A DNA stretch of 64,000 nucleotides, taken from the NCBI GenBank assembly GCA_963920525.1, contig OY986435.1, positions 174,504,266 through 174,568,265 of the forward strand. Reading direction: 5' to 3'. The notes under the pieces were generated by a model. That model was not told where the DNA came from. It made no database searches and worked only from the letters and a program-made list of their open reading frames with translations. Origin of the DNA: Dichetophora obliterata. Its lineage: Eukaryota; Arthropoda; Insecta; Diptera; Sciomyzidae. The position numbers and the translations under genes are program-made. Below, in pieces: positions 48,598-58,426 of the stretch; position 1 is the stretch's first letter, and each line of letters starts with the position of its first letter.

Positions 48598-49384
48598 ATG
48601 CTTTTCGTTTCTCGCGAGTTAAATAAAAATCAATTGCCAACAAAAAGTGATGTAATAAAACATTTATTATTTTTGCGCGAAAAAAATAATAATCGGTCTT
48701 ACGGGCTATCTAATTATCATCAAAACATGCTAAATGATTTAAGCAAAATTTGGAAAAGAGCAGAAATTCCGGTTATATCGAAGACTGCGATCCGCAAAAA
48801 ACTTCAAAATTTAACGCTTTTATATGGGGATATCACAAAAAATCCATCGCATTACAATGCAAGCGAGTGGGCCGAACTATTTTCAATTTCTGTTTGCAAA
48901 TGTGCTCTAAAAATTAGAGTGTCTTGTAGTTGCCCAGGTGGAAAACAAATGCCATTGCATGTTTGGAATTTTTACCTTGATCAGTCGAGCCGAAGGTTGC
49001 TCACGCTAGATGAAGTTAATGTCCCCAAGATACAATTCAATTGTGATTCCTATAAAAATATGATAGATTGGAATGAATTAAGAGCTAATACAGAACTGCC
49101 ATGCATCCAGTTCTATACTCAACAATACTTATTAGAACTACACGACTCCAATGAAATTGTAAAAATTCCTGGTAATGAAAAGTTTTTAAAATAATTGTTA
49201 TGCTTTTCTTAACAAACAATTTTCAGAATTTCCATGTCATTCACAAAATACGGAACGTTTTGTACATGTGGTAAGCCAATCCTGCGTTTCGGTAATTGAT
49301 AAGAACAGACCTGCACATATTGCAAACAAGATTCAATCGCGCAAGCGTTACTGTAAAATTGAATCACGAAAAGATTTGGAATAA
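48598..49384 (+). CDS. Intact two-exon transposon-borne gene, 243 aa, unknown function
   Basis: Exon 1 is 48,598-49,171, from the first real ATG; the frame opens slightly earlier but without a Met. The intron is 49,172-49,226 (55 bp; GTAATG...TTTTCAG). Exon 2 is 49,227-49,384 ending TAA, with AATAAA overlapping the stop. The frame is kept and no stop interrupts 243 codons. The N-terminal part reads LPTKSDVIKHLLFLRE, then IWKRAEIPVISKTAIRKKL, a helical, basic region. The middle has a cysteine cluster (SVCKCALKIRVSCSCPGGK) followed by FYLDQSSRRLLTLDEVNVP. The junction gives IVKIPEFPCHSQNTERFVHV, then a short basic C-terminus (SRKRYCKIESRKDLE). By memory this LPT...IP / CxC / DQR / PCHTQxVER order recurs in uncharacterised multi-copy proteins of arthropods and cnidarians. 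No DDE triad, polymerase or nuclease signature is visible. It could be a DNA-binding accessory protein of a transposon or one half of a two-gene system. Confidence 0.75.
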
Positions 49385-49942
49385 AAAAAAAATTATGTCT
49401 TTGATAAAACTCTAAATTGTTTTTTTTTTATCTTTTAATTAGCGACTTAATAAATAACCACAAATTTTTTATCATGTTGATAAAAAATGCATTTTTATAA
49501 AAGTGCTTTTAAGGGTTAATTAACGACAGAAATGAAAAGCAGCATTCAGTACCTTTCCAATGATACCACGGAATGGTAAATCAGGCTATAAATGGGGAAG
49601 TTATATATATTTTTATAAAAACTGCATTAAAAAAAAATTGAAAAAATCACTGCAAATAACTCAATAACTAAGTGTGTGGGCAGATTTAAAAAAAATAAAA
49701 AAACAAAACTATGTATTTCATCGATTTACACTATTTGTGACAATTTTTTTGACCGAAGGTAGTGTGGTATAAATAGTATTAATCAAAAACGCGATTCTTA
49801 GAGGTTATTTCAAACCATTCCAGCTCACGAACGGCTAAAGCTAGAGTTGCAATATTTTGGGAATCATCATAAAATAAACCAAAGTTTGTTTTCAGGAGGT
49901 GACCCGGACCACTTTTTTTTTTTGAGGCGCCTTAATATTCAT

Positions 49943-50589
49943 ATGCAGTATTAAAAATTTTTTTGTATTCGTCCGGAGGTATGAATCTTCCAAAGATACG
50001 TATGCCCGACCTATACGCATGCACGATTTACATTCTAAATCCTGCCCGGATCAGCAAGGACAGACAGAATGCACCCACGTAATAAACATACCCCCTATTG
50101 GCAATTAGGATTTTCCACTAAGCACATTAATTGGCTTTTCAGCGGAATTTAAAAATTTAATATATAACAAACGAAAAATAATCCAGATTTCAAAAACAAT
50201 CCAAAACACTAAACTCATTTTAACTGGTTTTCGGCCATTGTCCAACCCAAGGACCTACGTGGAAATGAGATAAATCTCATATCCGCCAAATCAAAATCCC
50301 AATTATTTGGATATGCATTTGGGCCAACGCAGGCATAAACATGTGTGGAAAAGAGATATACTCTGGCACACCAATCCAGGTGATAGTGTGAGTTCAGTCT
50401 AATTTCAAATCAGGAAACCACGTGAGCACGTAAATCACAATTCAATTTAAAATTAAAATATTGAATAATTAAAAAGTAAGTTTTAAAAACGATTCATATT
50501 TGATGGTGCTTACTTAATAAAACATAATATCGAGACAAAAAGGAGAAATAGAACAATCTCAATTACCGATATTACATTGTTTTAAAACT
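49943..50589. other. No gene recognised
   Basis: A moderately AT-rich stretch (about 49,970-50,420) with a few CCTACGTGGAAATGAG-type words but no motif I can assign. Confidence 0.4.
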
Positions 50590-52430
50590 GCGGTAGGTAT
50601 AATAGGATGAAGGAATTTGATTTAATTATTTAAATGTAGTATAATTTTCCGTTTTAAGACGTCTACCGAATCAGAAAAATTAATCATGTTGAAATTATTA
50701 TTGAAATCACTACACATACATCGTAAAGGTTCATGAAGAGCGTAATTAGAGTTGCACTGACTCAACTTGAAAAACAGAAAATGTCTAGTTCCTCTCCTTG
50801 GGATGTTAAAATTTAGAGCTGAGATGAGATATTCCGAATTAATCGCGACACGAAGTAATTTATATAGAAACATGACATTAAGCATCATTCTTCTGCTTCT
50901 TAGGGAAGGTAGTAAAATAATTTTAAGGCGTATTTCATACGATGGAAGCATAATATTGGGGTTCCAACGGCTATGACGTAAAGCAAAAAGTAAAAACTGT
51001 TTTTAAACGGATTCTATGGCGTCGATGTAGACATTATATTTTCCATATAACTGATGCATATTCAAGAATTGGTCTTACGAGAGAGGTATATAATAATTTA
51101 GTAGTAAAGTATATCACTGAATTCTTTAGCCCATCTTTTAATGAAACCAAGGACTCCTCTTGCCTTATTTATCACCATATTGACGTGGAGATTGAAGCGA
51201 AGTTTTGAATCCATAATAACACCAAGATCGAGAAAACTGGAAACTATTTCTAAGTTAGTGTTATTTATAATGTAATTTATGTTATTAGCAGATCTTCACG
51301 AGAATGTCATCTGCTTACATTTTTTTAAGTTGAGATTTAATATATTTAAGCTACATCAGTCCACAAGTCTATTTAGATCAGATTGTAAAAGATGCCGTTC
51401 TTCGGGTAATTTGTAACAAAGAAAAAGTTTCACGTCGTCAGCGTACATTAAGACGTTACAGTGTTTTATTACCGAAGGAAGATCATTAATGCATAGTAAA
51501 AACAAAACCGGTCCAAGATGACTGCCCTGAGGAACGCCAGAAGTGACCGAAATACTTTTTGAAAGAGAATTCTTATATAAAACCTTTTGAGTACGTCTAG
51601 ATAAATACGAATTTATCCAATTTAATAATGTGACAGGAAACCCAATAAGGTGGAGTTTTTTCAAAAGAAGATTATGATTAACACTGTCGAAAGCTTTGCT
51701 AAAGTCTATAAATAACATCAGTCTGCAGTCCCAAAGTAAAATCATTTATAACACGCGTAGTAAACTCTAAGAGGTTTGTTGTAGTGGACTTACCCTTCAG
51801 AAAACCATGTTGAAAGACAGAAATGGTGGAAGACACGGAGTGGGTTAATTGATCAGTTATGATTTTCTCAAATAACATAGGGATTGCACTTAATTTTGCA
51901 ATTCCTCGATAGTTAGAAAAATCTATCTTGGAGCCAGATTTATGAAGGGGTATAATATAAGAATCCTTTCATATAATAGGAAAATAACCACTATGCAAGG
52001 AAATATTAAAAATGTTGGCTAGAGGAGTACACAGGTTTGTAGCACATTGCTTTAAAATACAACTTGGAATTTTATCAGGGCTGGTCGTAAAGAAGATTTT
52101 GTCTGTCGAAGATAACACATAAAAATATTTGGGTCTATTACAGAAGTTTCAAAAGAGTTAATTGGCGAGAGAAAAGGATACACCGTGCTAGTATTAAATG
52201 GTATATCGGAGTAAGTTGATTTAAAGAAGTTTGCAAACATGTTAGAAATCACATTGTCACAAGATGATTCTTCCTGATTGAATTTCAAAAGGGGTGGAAA
52301 GCTGGAGGCTTTACGTTTTGAGTTGACAAAACTATAGAAAAATTTTGGATCATCTTTAAATTGAGATTTTATGTTAATTATATAAGCAGAATAGCATTGT
52401 TTATTTAATAGTTGGTATTGTATTAGATCA
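50590..52430 (-). pseudogene. Jockey-like LINE ORF2 relic (minus strand)
   Basis: From right to left, the fragment starts after the endonuclease (about 52,430; FANFFKSTYSD near 52,230). It continues into the reverse transcriptase with LFIDFSKAFDSVNHNLLLKK, SGVPQGSHLGPVLFLL, CINDLP and YADDVKLF (51,745-51,360), then a thumb region and the C-terminal MMLNVMFLYKLL and RRGTRHFLFFK block (50,951-50,622). Stops and frameshifts lie between the blocks. This family differs from the one at 44.7 kb: the motifs are similar but the surrounding residues are not. The 3' tail was not identified. Confidence 0.85.
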
Positions 52431-53034
52431 TATTATTCTGAAAACGGCACTTAAATTAAAAAAATTTTCTTAAACTAAACTTTTCTTAGATTAAAAAAAC
52501 TAATCCTAAATTTGAGCTCTGCTACAGTAAGTTAGGTGCAAAAACATATGCCACATTATTATTTTTTTTCTCCGAACAGTGTTAGGAGTGACTATGGATA
52601 AATACCACCAAACTTTGTTATTGATCTTATCTAAATTCTTCTAGTTTTTGTGGTTATATTACGTGATTATGAATTTTTCAGGGATAAAATAAAAATTATT
52701 TAAAAAAAGGAATTAACTTCTAATTTAATCTTTACAATTAACAAAAAATGAAACTAACGTTTAGAAACATCAAACTTCAAACAATTAGATTAGATTTCAA
52801 TTAATTTTTGAGGCTAATAAACTTTCGAAAATTTATTGAATTATTTAAAATACCGTTCATTTTACGATTCACTTTTAAAAAAATATCCATCTAAAAACTT
52901 AAGCTAACATTAAAACTATAAAAACAATGTTCTCCATTTAAAACATTTATTGTGAAAGACTATAATACGTAGAGACTTACAGATTTTTTACATAAATAAT
53001 GCAAAACACAAAATTCCAAAATATTTTAAATTTT
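52431..53034. other. No gene recognised
   Basis: AT-rich DNA between the LINE truncation point and the foldback. Confidence 0.4.
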
Positions 53035-53830
53035 GTTATGCTAATTTTATATGATTTAAACACAAATTCTAAATGTTTGATAGCTTAAATCAGACTTGAA
53101 TTTAAATACAAATTCTAGTTGTTTGATAGTTTCAAATCGTTTATTGAGCTTTAGGTCAAGGTTAGCACAATTAATTGTACATAGAACGTTTTTTCAATAG
53201 GAAAAGTAAAGAAATCACTAGCTGATTTTATTGCAATTTCGGCCCTGCTAAAGACTTCATCAGAAATCTTTGTGATACGCCGCGCGTAAGACTTTAATCA
53301 AATGGTATAGCACGACCAAACAGAAACAGGCTGAAATATATCAGCAAAATCTAAAAAATAACTTCAGTAACCATGCTTTGTTAGTGGAAGTTTTCCAACA
53401 GACTGTTGGACTCCATAATAATAACATAAGCATAAAGACTAAAGTAAAGCAAAAATACAACAACAAAAATGAAAATATGAAATGGGAGAAAAACTGAGAA
53501 ATTGACACTTTAAATCTCATCGCCTCTGTGGTGCAGTACGCTAATGCGCGCTTGGGCGGCATATCACAAAGATTTCTGATGAAGCCTTTAGCAGGGCCGA
53601 AAATGCAATAAAATAAGCTAGTGATTTTTTCCTTTTCATATTGAAAAAACGTTGTTGTTGTTATTGTTGTTGTTTCTTTGGAAAGATTCGTTAGAACAAT
53701 TAATGTTCTAACATTGACCTAAAGCTCAACAAACGATTTTAAACTATCAAACAACTAGAACTTGTATTTAAAATCAAGTATGATTTAAACTATCAAATAT
53801 TTAGAATTTGTATTTAAATCATATAAAATC
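53035..53830. mobile_element. Foldback element, ~260-bp arms
   Basis: The left arm (53,035-53,290) and right arm (about 53,560-53,830) are reverse complements sharing CAAATTCTAGTTGTTTGATAG-type blocks, GGCCCTGCTAAAG and ATCAGAAATCTTTGTGATA. The right arm carries an extra (GTT)n run. The 270-bp loop contains CCTCTGTGGTGCAGTACGC, faintly tRNA A-box-like, without a B box. Confidence 0.8.
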
Positions 53831-54277
53831 ATCATAATAAATAACAATGTCATTTAGAAAAAACTTTAATTTTTTATTTTGTTTATGCAATTTTTAAGCT
53901 GCAGTTCAATATGCAGTCACAACTTTTTCAAATTTTTTTGGAATATAGAACATTTTTTTACATTTTCTTTTAATTTTATGACATCGTGTCATAATCTCGA
54001 TTATAAATCGACTTGCCGTTTCTTTACATATTGACTTTCCGCCTATTTAATTTTGCCGCGTTGGTTGTAAAAAGTGCAAATAAAAGTGTTATGACAAAAT
54101 CGAAGAAGATCGGGTCAAAAACTCGGTAATTCGGCATGGAATGCCCCATATTCTATCGAAAATAATCTATCTGGTTTTTTTAGATTTAGGTTAATAAAAC
54201 TATATTTCGTGGTAGATATTAGTAAAACATAAGGAAAATTTTAGGCAATAAAACATTTTTTTTGGTGAAATACTTAC

Positions 54278-54597
54278 ATTTATCAATCTGCAATGCCAGC
54301 CCCATAAAGAACTGCTTCCTGTTTTTCAAAAAGTGAGGACTCAGCGGCTCAGTTCTACCTTCTTTTGATGCGGCCAGAGCTCTGGCTTCGGACCTTTTTA
54401 AACGTTCCTCGTTCCTAGACATGGCGAAATCATATGTGACGTTGCCAATCTGGATGCCCATTAGGTTCATTATTTGAAGTATTGGAAAAAAACCTTCGTT
54501 AAATATGACAGTTGCTATATAATTGGCAATCTCAATAGTGCGTGCACCGGTGTGCATATGCTTTGGTGCAAACGCGTTGAACGAAATTCGGTGGTTG
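54278..54597 (-). pseudogene. Exon of an uncharacterised transposon-type protein
   Basis: The minus-strand frame reads FNAFAPKHMHTGARTIEIAN, then VIFNEGFFPILQIMNLMGI, then RNEERLKRSEARALAASKEG. It ends at a good donor, GATAAAT|GTAAGT (exon end 54,278). By memory this K-H-x-H-x-G / FNEG / I-L-x-I-M-x-x-L-x-I-x-I-G / A-x-x-x-x-K-E-x-R order is shared by many unannotated repetitive insect proteins. No function can be assigned. No neighbouring exon was found, and the frame is closed upstream by a stop at about 54,598. Confidence 0.5.
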
Positions 54598-54704
54598 CTT
54601 CAAACCGTTGCATTCAAAAAGAAGCCAAATTAAGCAAATCGCATTTTTAGGACGATATTCTCAAATATCCAAGCTATAAAAATATGCAAAAAAAGATCAA
54701 TTAG

Positions 54705-55290
54705 GAATACTTCCTTAAAAGTTTATACGTAGCACGTAACACACAAAGCAACACACAGACCAATTGAACAAAAAACAGCGCTAGCAGCCCACTGTACAAG
54801 AACTGGACATGTAGCGAACTTAGACGAAGTGGAAATACTCCAACATGAGAGTCATTACCACCGACGACTGACTTTAGAAATGTTACACATTATTAACGTT
54901 CCAGTGGAAAAGAGATTAAATTACAAAGTTGACACGGAAAAATGCGCGCAAACATATCGACTTCTGATAAAGAAATATGGACAAAAGAGAATAGACATAA
55001 AACATAAACAGCCAAAAATCAGTCAACATCAAACAAACAAAGACAACAGCAACGAAATATGTGAAAATTTTTAATAAATTTGTAAAATATAAAATGTAAA
55101 TTTAATTTATTAAAATGTTTAATTGTCTTTAGAAAAATGTCAATTAATGTTCCTAAAATGTTTTGATTTTTGTGATATTAATGTAAGTTTTTTCTTGTTT
55201 AATTTTTTGTCTTATAGTCTCCTGAAGCTGAACAGCGAAGCTGTTCGAAATATTGAGAAAAATAACAACAAATTATAATAATTAAAAGAA
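54705..55290 (+). pseudogene. Penelope-like element 3' fragment (C-terminus of endonuclease region)
   Basis: The frame, open from about 54,705 to a stop at 55,074, reads ALAAHCTRTGHVANLDEVEI, then RRLTLEMLHI and a YRLLIKKYG tail. This is the C-terminal signature after the GIY-YIG domain of Penelope-like retroelements (A-L-A-x-H...GH...V-x-I-L...R-x-x-x-E-x-x-x-I). The reverse transcriptase and the GIY-YIG core are absent. The 3' untranslated part includes a hammerhead-like motif (55,218-55,258), as expected for this class. Confidence 0.8.
55218..55258 (+). ncRNA. Hammerhead-ribozyme-like motif of a Penelope-like element
   Basis: A CTGAAG core is followed by a perfect 7-bp stem (GAACAGC / GCTGTTC, loop GAA), then GAAA and an ATT cleavage-type triplet. 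The flanking TCTC and GAGA can form stem I, and stem III would be only 1-2 bp, as in Penelope hammerheads. One core position departs from the CUGANGA consensus and one base is extra, so activity is doubtful. Confidence 0.5.
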
Positions 55291-55404
55291 AATCCAAAGA
55301 TAAGTTTTTTCTTATTATTTATTGAATCGCAGACCTAGAGCCAAAACAATATATATATACAACAACAATTATTATTTTAAAATAAAGGAAATAAATAACT
55401 TAAA

Positions 55405-55735
55405 TTGTTTTTTAAGTTTCGCCATGTCAGATGTTGGAAAATAGCAGCCTGGACCTTCAAAAAAGAGAAGGCTCACTTTATTTTCAGACAACTGGACCAA
55501 ATTGCCAGATTATACCGGTTGGCTGAAAAAAAGGATGAGTACACTGTCATGTGTATATTTTGCCAAGTTGTAGTGTCAGTAAAATATGGAGGAAGCAAAG
55601 CTTTGAAGAATCATCTCCACACAAAAAAAGCATACAAAAAAATCAATGCCTAGTTGAAAATGGAAAAATCCAGATATTTTTTTTGTAAATCCAGACACAT
55701 CCCATTTTGAATGTAGCAACCCTAGCTTCACCCCA
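55405..55735 (+). pseudogene. hAT relic: BED zinc finger next to an inverted terminus
   Basis: A frame-disrupted exon reads DEYTVMCIFCQVVVSVKYGG, then ALKNHLHTKKAYKK. This is the C-x-x-C...GG...L-x-x-H-x-x-T-x-x-H layout of BED fingers at the N-terminus of hAT transposases, with the last His replaced by Tyr. Immediately downstream, GTAGCAACCCTAG (about 55,718) resembles an inverted hAT end. The copy is therefore probably a deletion derivative in which the first exon abuts a terminus. Confidence 0.6.
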
Positions 55736-55824
55736 TGTCCTGCTTCGGGATAATGATTAAATTGTTCGAAAATTTTAGAAAATCTTCTTTAAAGTACTAT
55801 AAATATACCTGAAAAGTTTTCCCT

Positions 55825-55990
55825 ATAGACAGGAACAGGTGGTAATCACTAATTGCCAGCCAGGACCAGAGTATAAGGTGGATGATTAAGAACCTCCCAA
55901 CCAAACTCCAGGAATTTCTAGAACAAGTCACTGTCGATGTGTGTGGCCTGACGTTGTCTTGATGGAACACAATTCCTCTTCTATTGGCCT
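55825..55990 (-). pseudogene. mariner transposase fragment
   Basis: The minus strand encodes RRGIVFHQDNVRPHTS, then out of frame LVGRFLIIHLI and ISDYHLFLS. These correspond to the second catalytic Asp block (HQDNARPH) and the third (PPYSPDLAPSDYHLF) of mariner transposases. The fragment is about 165 bp and frameshifted. Confidence 0.75.
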
Positions 55991-56061
55991 TATTATCAAA
56001 GGCACATATTTTATTATAAAAAACTAATATAATTGTTAATAGTTACTAAATAAATTAATCA

Positions 56062-56160
56062 ATAGACCATGAAGTAGGTAAAAAATAACTACCGAAACGT
56101 CGGGAAAAGATTAAATAAAAATTTTTATTTGCATTTCACCAAAGACCAAAAAAGCCAGCA
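56062..56160 (+). ncRNA. Penelope-like terminal fragment with hammerhead-like motif
   Basis: ATGAAG, a 4-bp GTAG/CTAC stem, CGAAACGTC and GGG occur in hammerhead order (56,067-56,104). They are followed by an ATTTTTATTTGCATTTCACC tail of the kind seen at Penelope-like ends. The 5' core reads CATGAAG instead of CTGANGA, so it is probably inactive. Confidence 0.45.
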
Positions 56161-57274
56161 ACATTCATTTCAAATAAATTAATTGTTGTCATTTTTACTT
56201 CAACCAATAATTGGCTTTTGAGATTAGGCTCTAATTAATTTCATTAGAGCATATGTCAGACTAGAAAAAAAACAATTAAATTACAAATAGTAAAATAATC
56301 ATAATAAAAATAATAAAAAGAAAATTTAGCTTAAATTGTGTTAAAACAAACTAGTAACAAAATTTCTAAAGATGATTTCGACATTAAAAAATCGAACAAG
56401 TGCCTAGATGATAATTCATTATATAAGCATAAAGACCTTGTTATAGGCCCATTTAAGGCATAATTCGTTAGATGGATTTTTATGAAAAATAGCTCAAAAT
56501 AACGCAACTACCTTGGTGGTATATTGAAATGAATCAAACTCAAAAGCATAAGGTCATCAATATTACTGGGTATTATATCATAGATGAAAATTAAAGAGGT
56601 TATTTTCCTCCTAATTTTGAGCGTCTTTAAACCCATCAACAGACATCGCACATGATAAGAGGGTAAGTCAAATCTAAAGTTAGTGCAATAAAGGATGTAC
56701 TTTGAAGGGATTTTTTTAACTTTTTTAAGCCTCAACGAATGAATTGTAGCTGAAGGGTTCCAAATTAAAAAAGCATATTCTAATTTTGACGTGACTAGAG
56801 AACAGTAGAGTGCTTTAAATGTATAGTGTTCTTTAAATTCTTGACTGTTCCTACGAATAAAGGCAAGCAGGGAAAAACTTTAGGCAGCAAGAAGTTTAAG
56901 TGCTCCACAAAGGTAAATTTGGAATCAAAGATGACGTCCAGGTCCCGAATTGTATTTACTCTTTGAAGAGGTATATCGGAAATTAAATAAGAAGTCAAGA
57001 TAATATTACTAGATTTACTAAAAGTTGCATGGTAACATTTACTTATGTTCAGAGGTAACCCATTGCGGATACTCCATACAAAGACATTGTCAAGATCTGC
57101 TTGCAGTAAAGCCGAGTCACCAAAGGAGTTAATTTTCGCAAACAATTTGAGATCATCAGCAAAAAGAAGTTAATTTGCAAAATGAAAACATTGCGTTATA
57201 TCTTCAATATTTTGAATAGGCTTCCTGATCAATTCTTTTGTATGCAATTAAATTAAAATTTCAATTCATAATTT

Positions 57275-57315
57275 TCCCGACGTTTCGATGATTCTTTTTC
57301 AACTTCTTCAGGGGA
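57275..57315 (-). ncRNA. Hammerhead-like motif, left inverted copy
   Basis: The minus strand reads CCCCTGAAGA...ATCGAAACGTCGGG, the same arrangement as the right-hand copy. CTGAAGA fits the CUGANGA core; CGAAA and GTC follow. Stem II is weak. Confidence 0.5.
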
Positions 57316-57329
57316 TCTTTTATTAATCT

Positions 57330-58048
57330 TTTTTGGAGATACTACAGTTCTGCTTACAAGACAACAACTTCTTTAAATGCGAGGACAGACACTACAGCCA
57401 AACATTTGGAATGCCCATGGCAAACTCCCTTTCCCCCACGATAGCAGACATTGTACTGGACTGCCTACTCGACACGACAATCGAAGATTTAAAAAAATAA
57501 AAAAATTCACATAAAGGGCCTATGCAAGTATGTCGATGACATTTTCGCGATAGTAAAACCACACCACATCGAAAAAATACTGAGCACACTCAACAACTAT
57601 CACAAAAACTTACAATTCACAGTAGAAACAGAACAAAACAACAGCCTTACATACTTAGACGTAAAAACATACAGAAACTCAAAACAAATCACTACAGATT
57701 GGTACACAAAACCAACAGCATCAGGACGAATGATCAACTTTCATTCCACACAACCTATAAGGCAAATAATAAATACCGCACAAAACTTTATCCGAAAAGT
57801 ACTAACCATCAGCGACAAGGAATACCATGACAACAACACACGAAAAATTCAAAAAACACTCACGAGAAACAGTTTTCCAGGAAAAATTATTCGCAACTTG
57901 ATAAATGAACACTACACAAAATCCCGGCGAAATCCCTGCGGACTTGAACCGAGTGAAAATACTGGACATCGAAAAGAGGGCAAACAAACGTTTTACTCTA
58001 GAGAGCCTACGCATAACAAAAGATAACGACGACGATGAACTCACGGGA
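57330..58048 (+). pseudogene. Penelope-like reverse transcriptase, internally deleted
   Basis: Frame pieces show FGMPMANSLSPTIADIV (about 57,407-57,455), then after a frameshift KYVDDIFAIVKPHHIEKIL (57,525 onward, catalytic Asp pair) and NSLTYLDVKTYRN, WYTKPTASGRMINFHS and NFIRKVL. At about 57,920 the frame shifts and jumps directly to NRVKILDIEKRANKRFTLES, the C-terminal end of the endonuclease region. The intervening GIY-YIG core is deleted. The N-terminal reverse transcriptase is also missing. The copy is inactive. Confidence 0.85.
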
Positions 58049-58386
58049 AGATAAAGACAATATAAGCGCGAGCTACGCTCTTGTCTTAAACCAATAAGAC
58101 AGTGTTGACAAGTGGTGCAGTTTATGATAAATATAAATTTAAAAAAATTTTATAAAAAAAAACTTCAAAGTAACTAAGTATTAAACAATTTTTATGTTCT
58201 AATCAAATTAAACGTTCAGCATGTGAGTTCTTATGTCATTTGTTTACAGCTTTTATTTTTATATTTATTTCATTATCAGTCAAATAATTTTCACTTAAAC
58301 TATTTTTAAATTTCAAATTCAAAATGTTTTGTTCAACTAAGTTATAAAAAATTGTTTTTTTGTTATTTTCCTTTTTAATAAAAGAT

Positions 58387-58426
58387 CCCCTGAAGAAGAT
58401 GAAAAAGAATCAACGAAACGTCGGGG
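58387..58426 (+). ncRNA. Hammerhead-like motif, right copy
   Basis: CCC + CTGAAGA (58,390-58,396), a weak stem II (GAT/ATC), GAAA (58,415-58,418), CGTC and GGGG pairing with the leading CCC. The core bases CUGANGA, GAAA and GUC are all present, so this is a good sequence match to the minimal Penelope hammerheads, with an unusually weak stem II. Confidence 0.55.

Larger units (their letters stand above)
47558..49934 (+). mobile_element. 2,377-bp inverted-repeat element with a two-exon gene
   Basis: The termini TAAGGCGCC and GGCGCCTTA are flanked by a perfect 8-bp direct repeat, ATATTCAT (47,550-47,557 and 49,935-49,942). An alternative reading is a TTAA duplication next to GGCGCC. The exact 8-bp match makes the first more likely. 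The arms of about 450-470 bp (47,558-48,289 including a nested MITE; about 49,485-49,934) are highly similar, including GTCCGGGTCACCTCCTGA and CCATTCCGTGGTATCATTGG. The only gene is the one at 48,598-49,384. No known transposase lies between the arms. Confidence 0.9.

Noticed and set aside
53520..53565. tRNA-like segment in the foldback loop (TGTGGTGCAGTACGC)
   Set aside because: Weak A-box resemblance only; no B box or cloverleaf.
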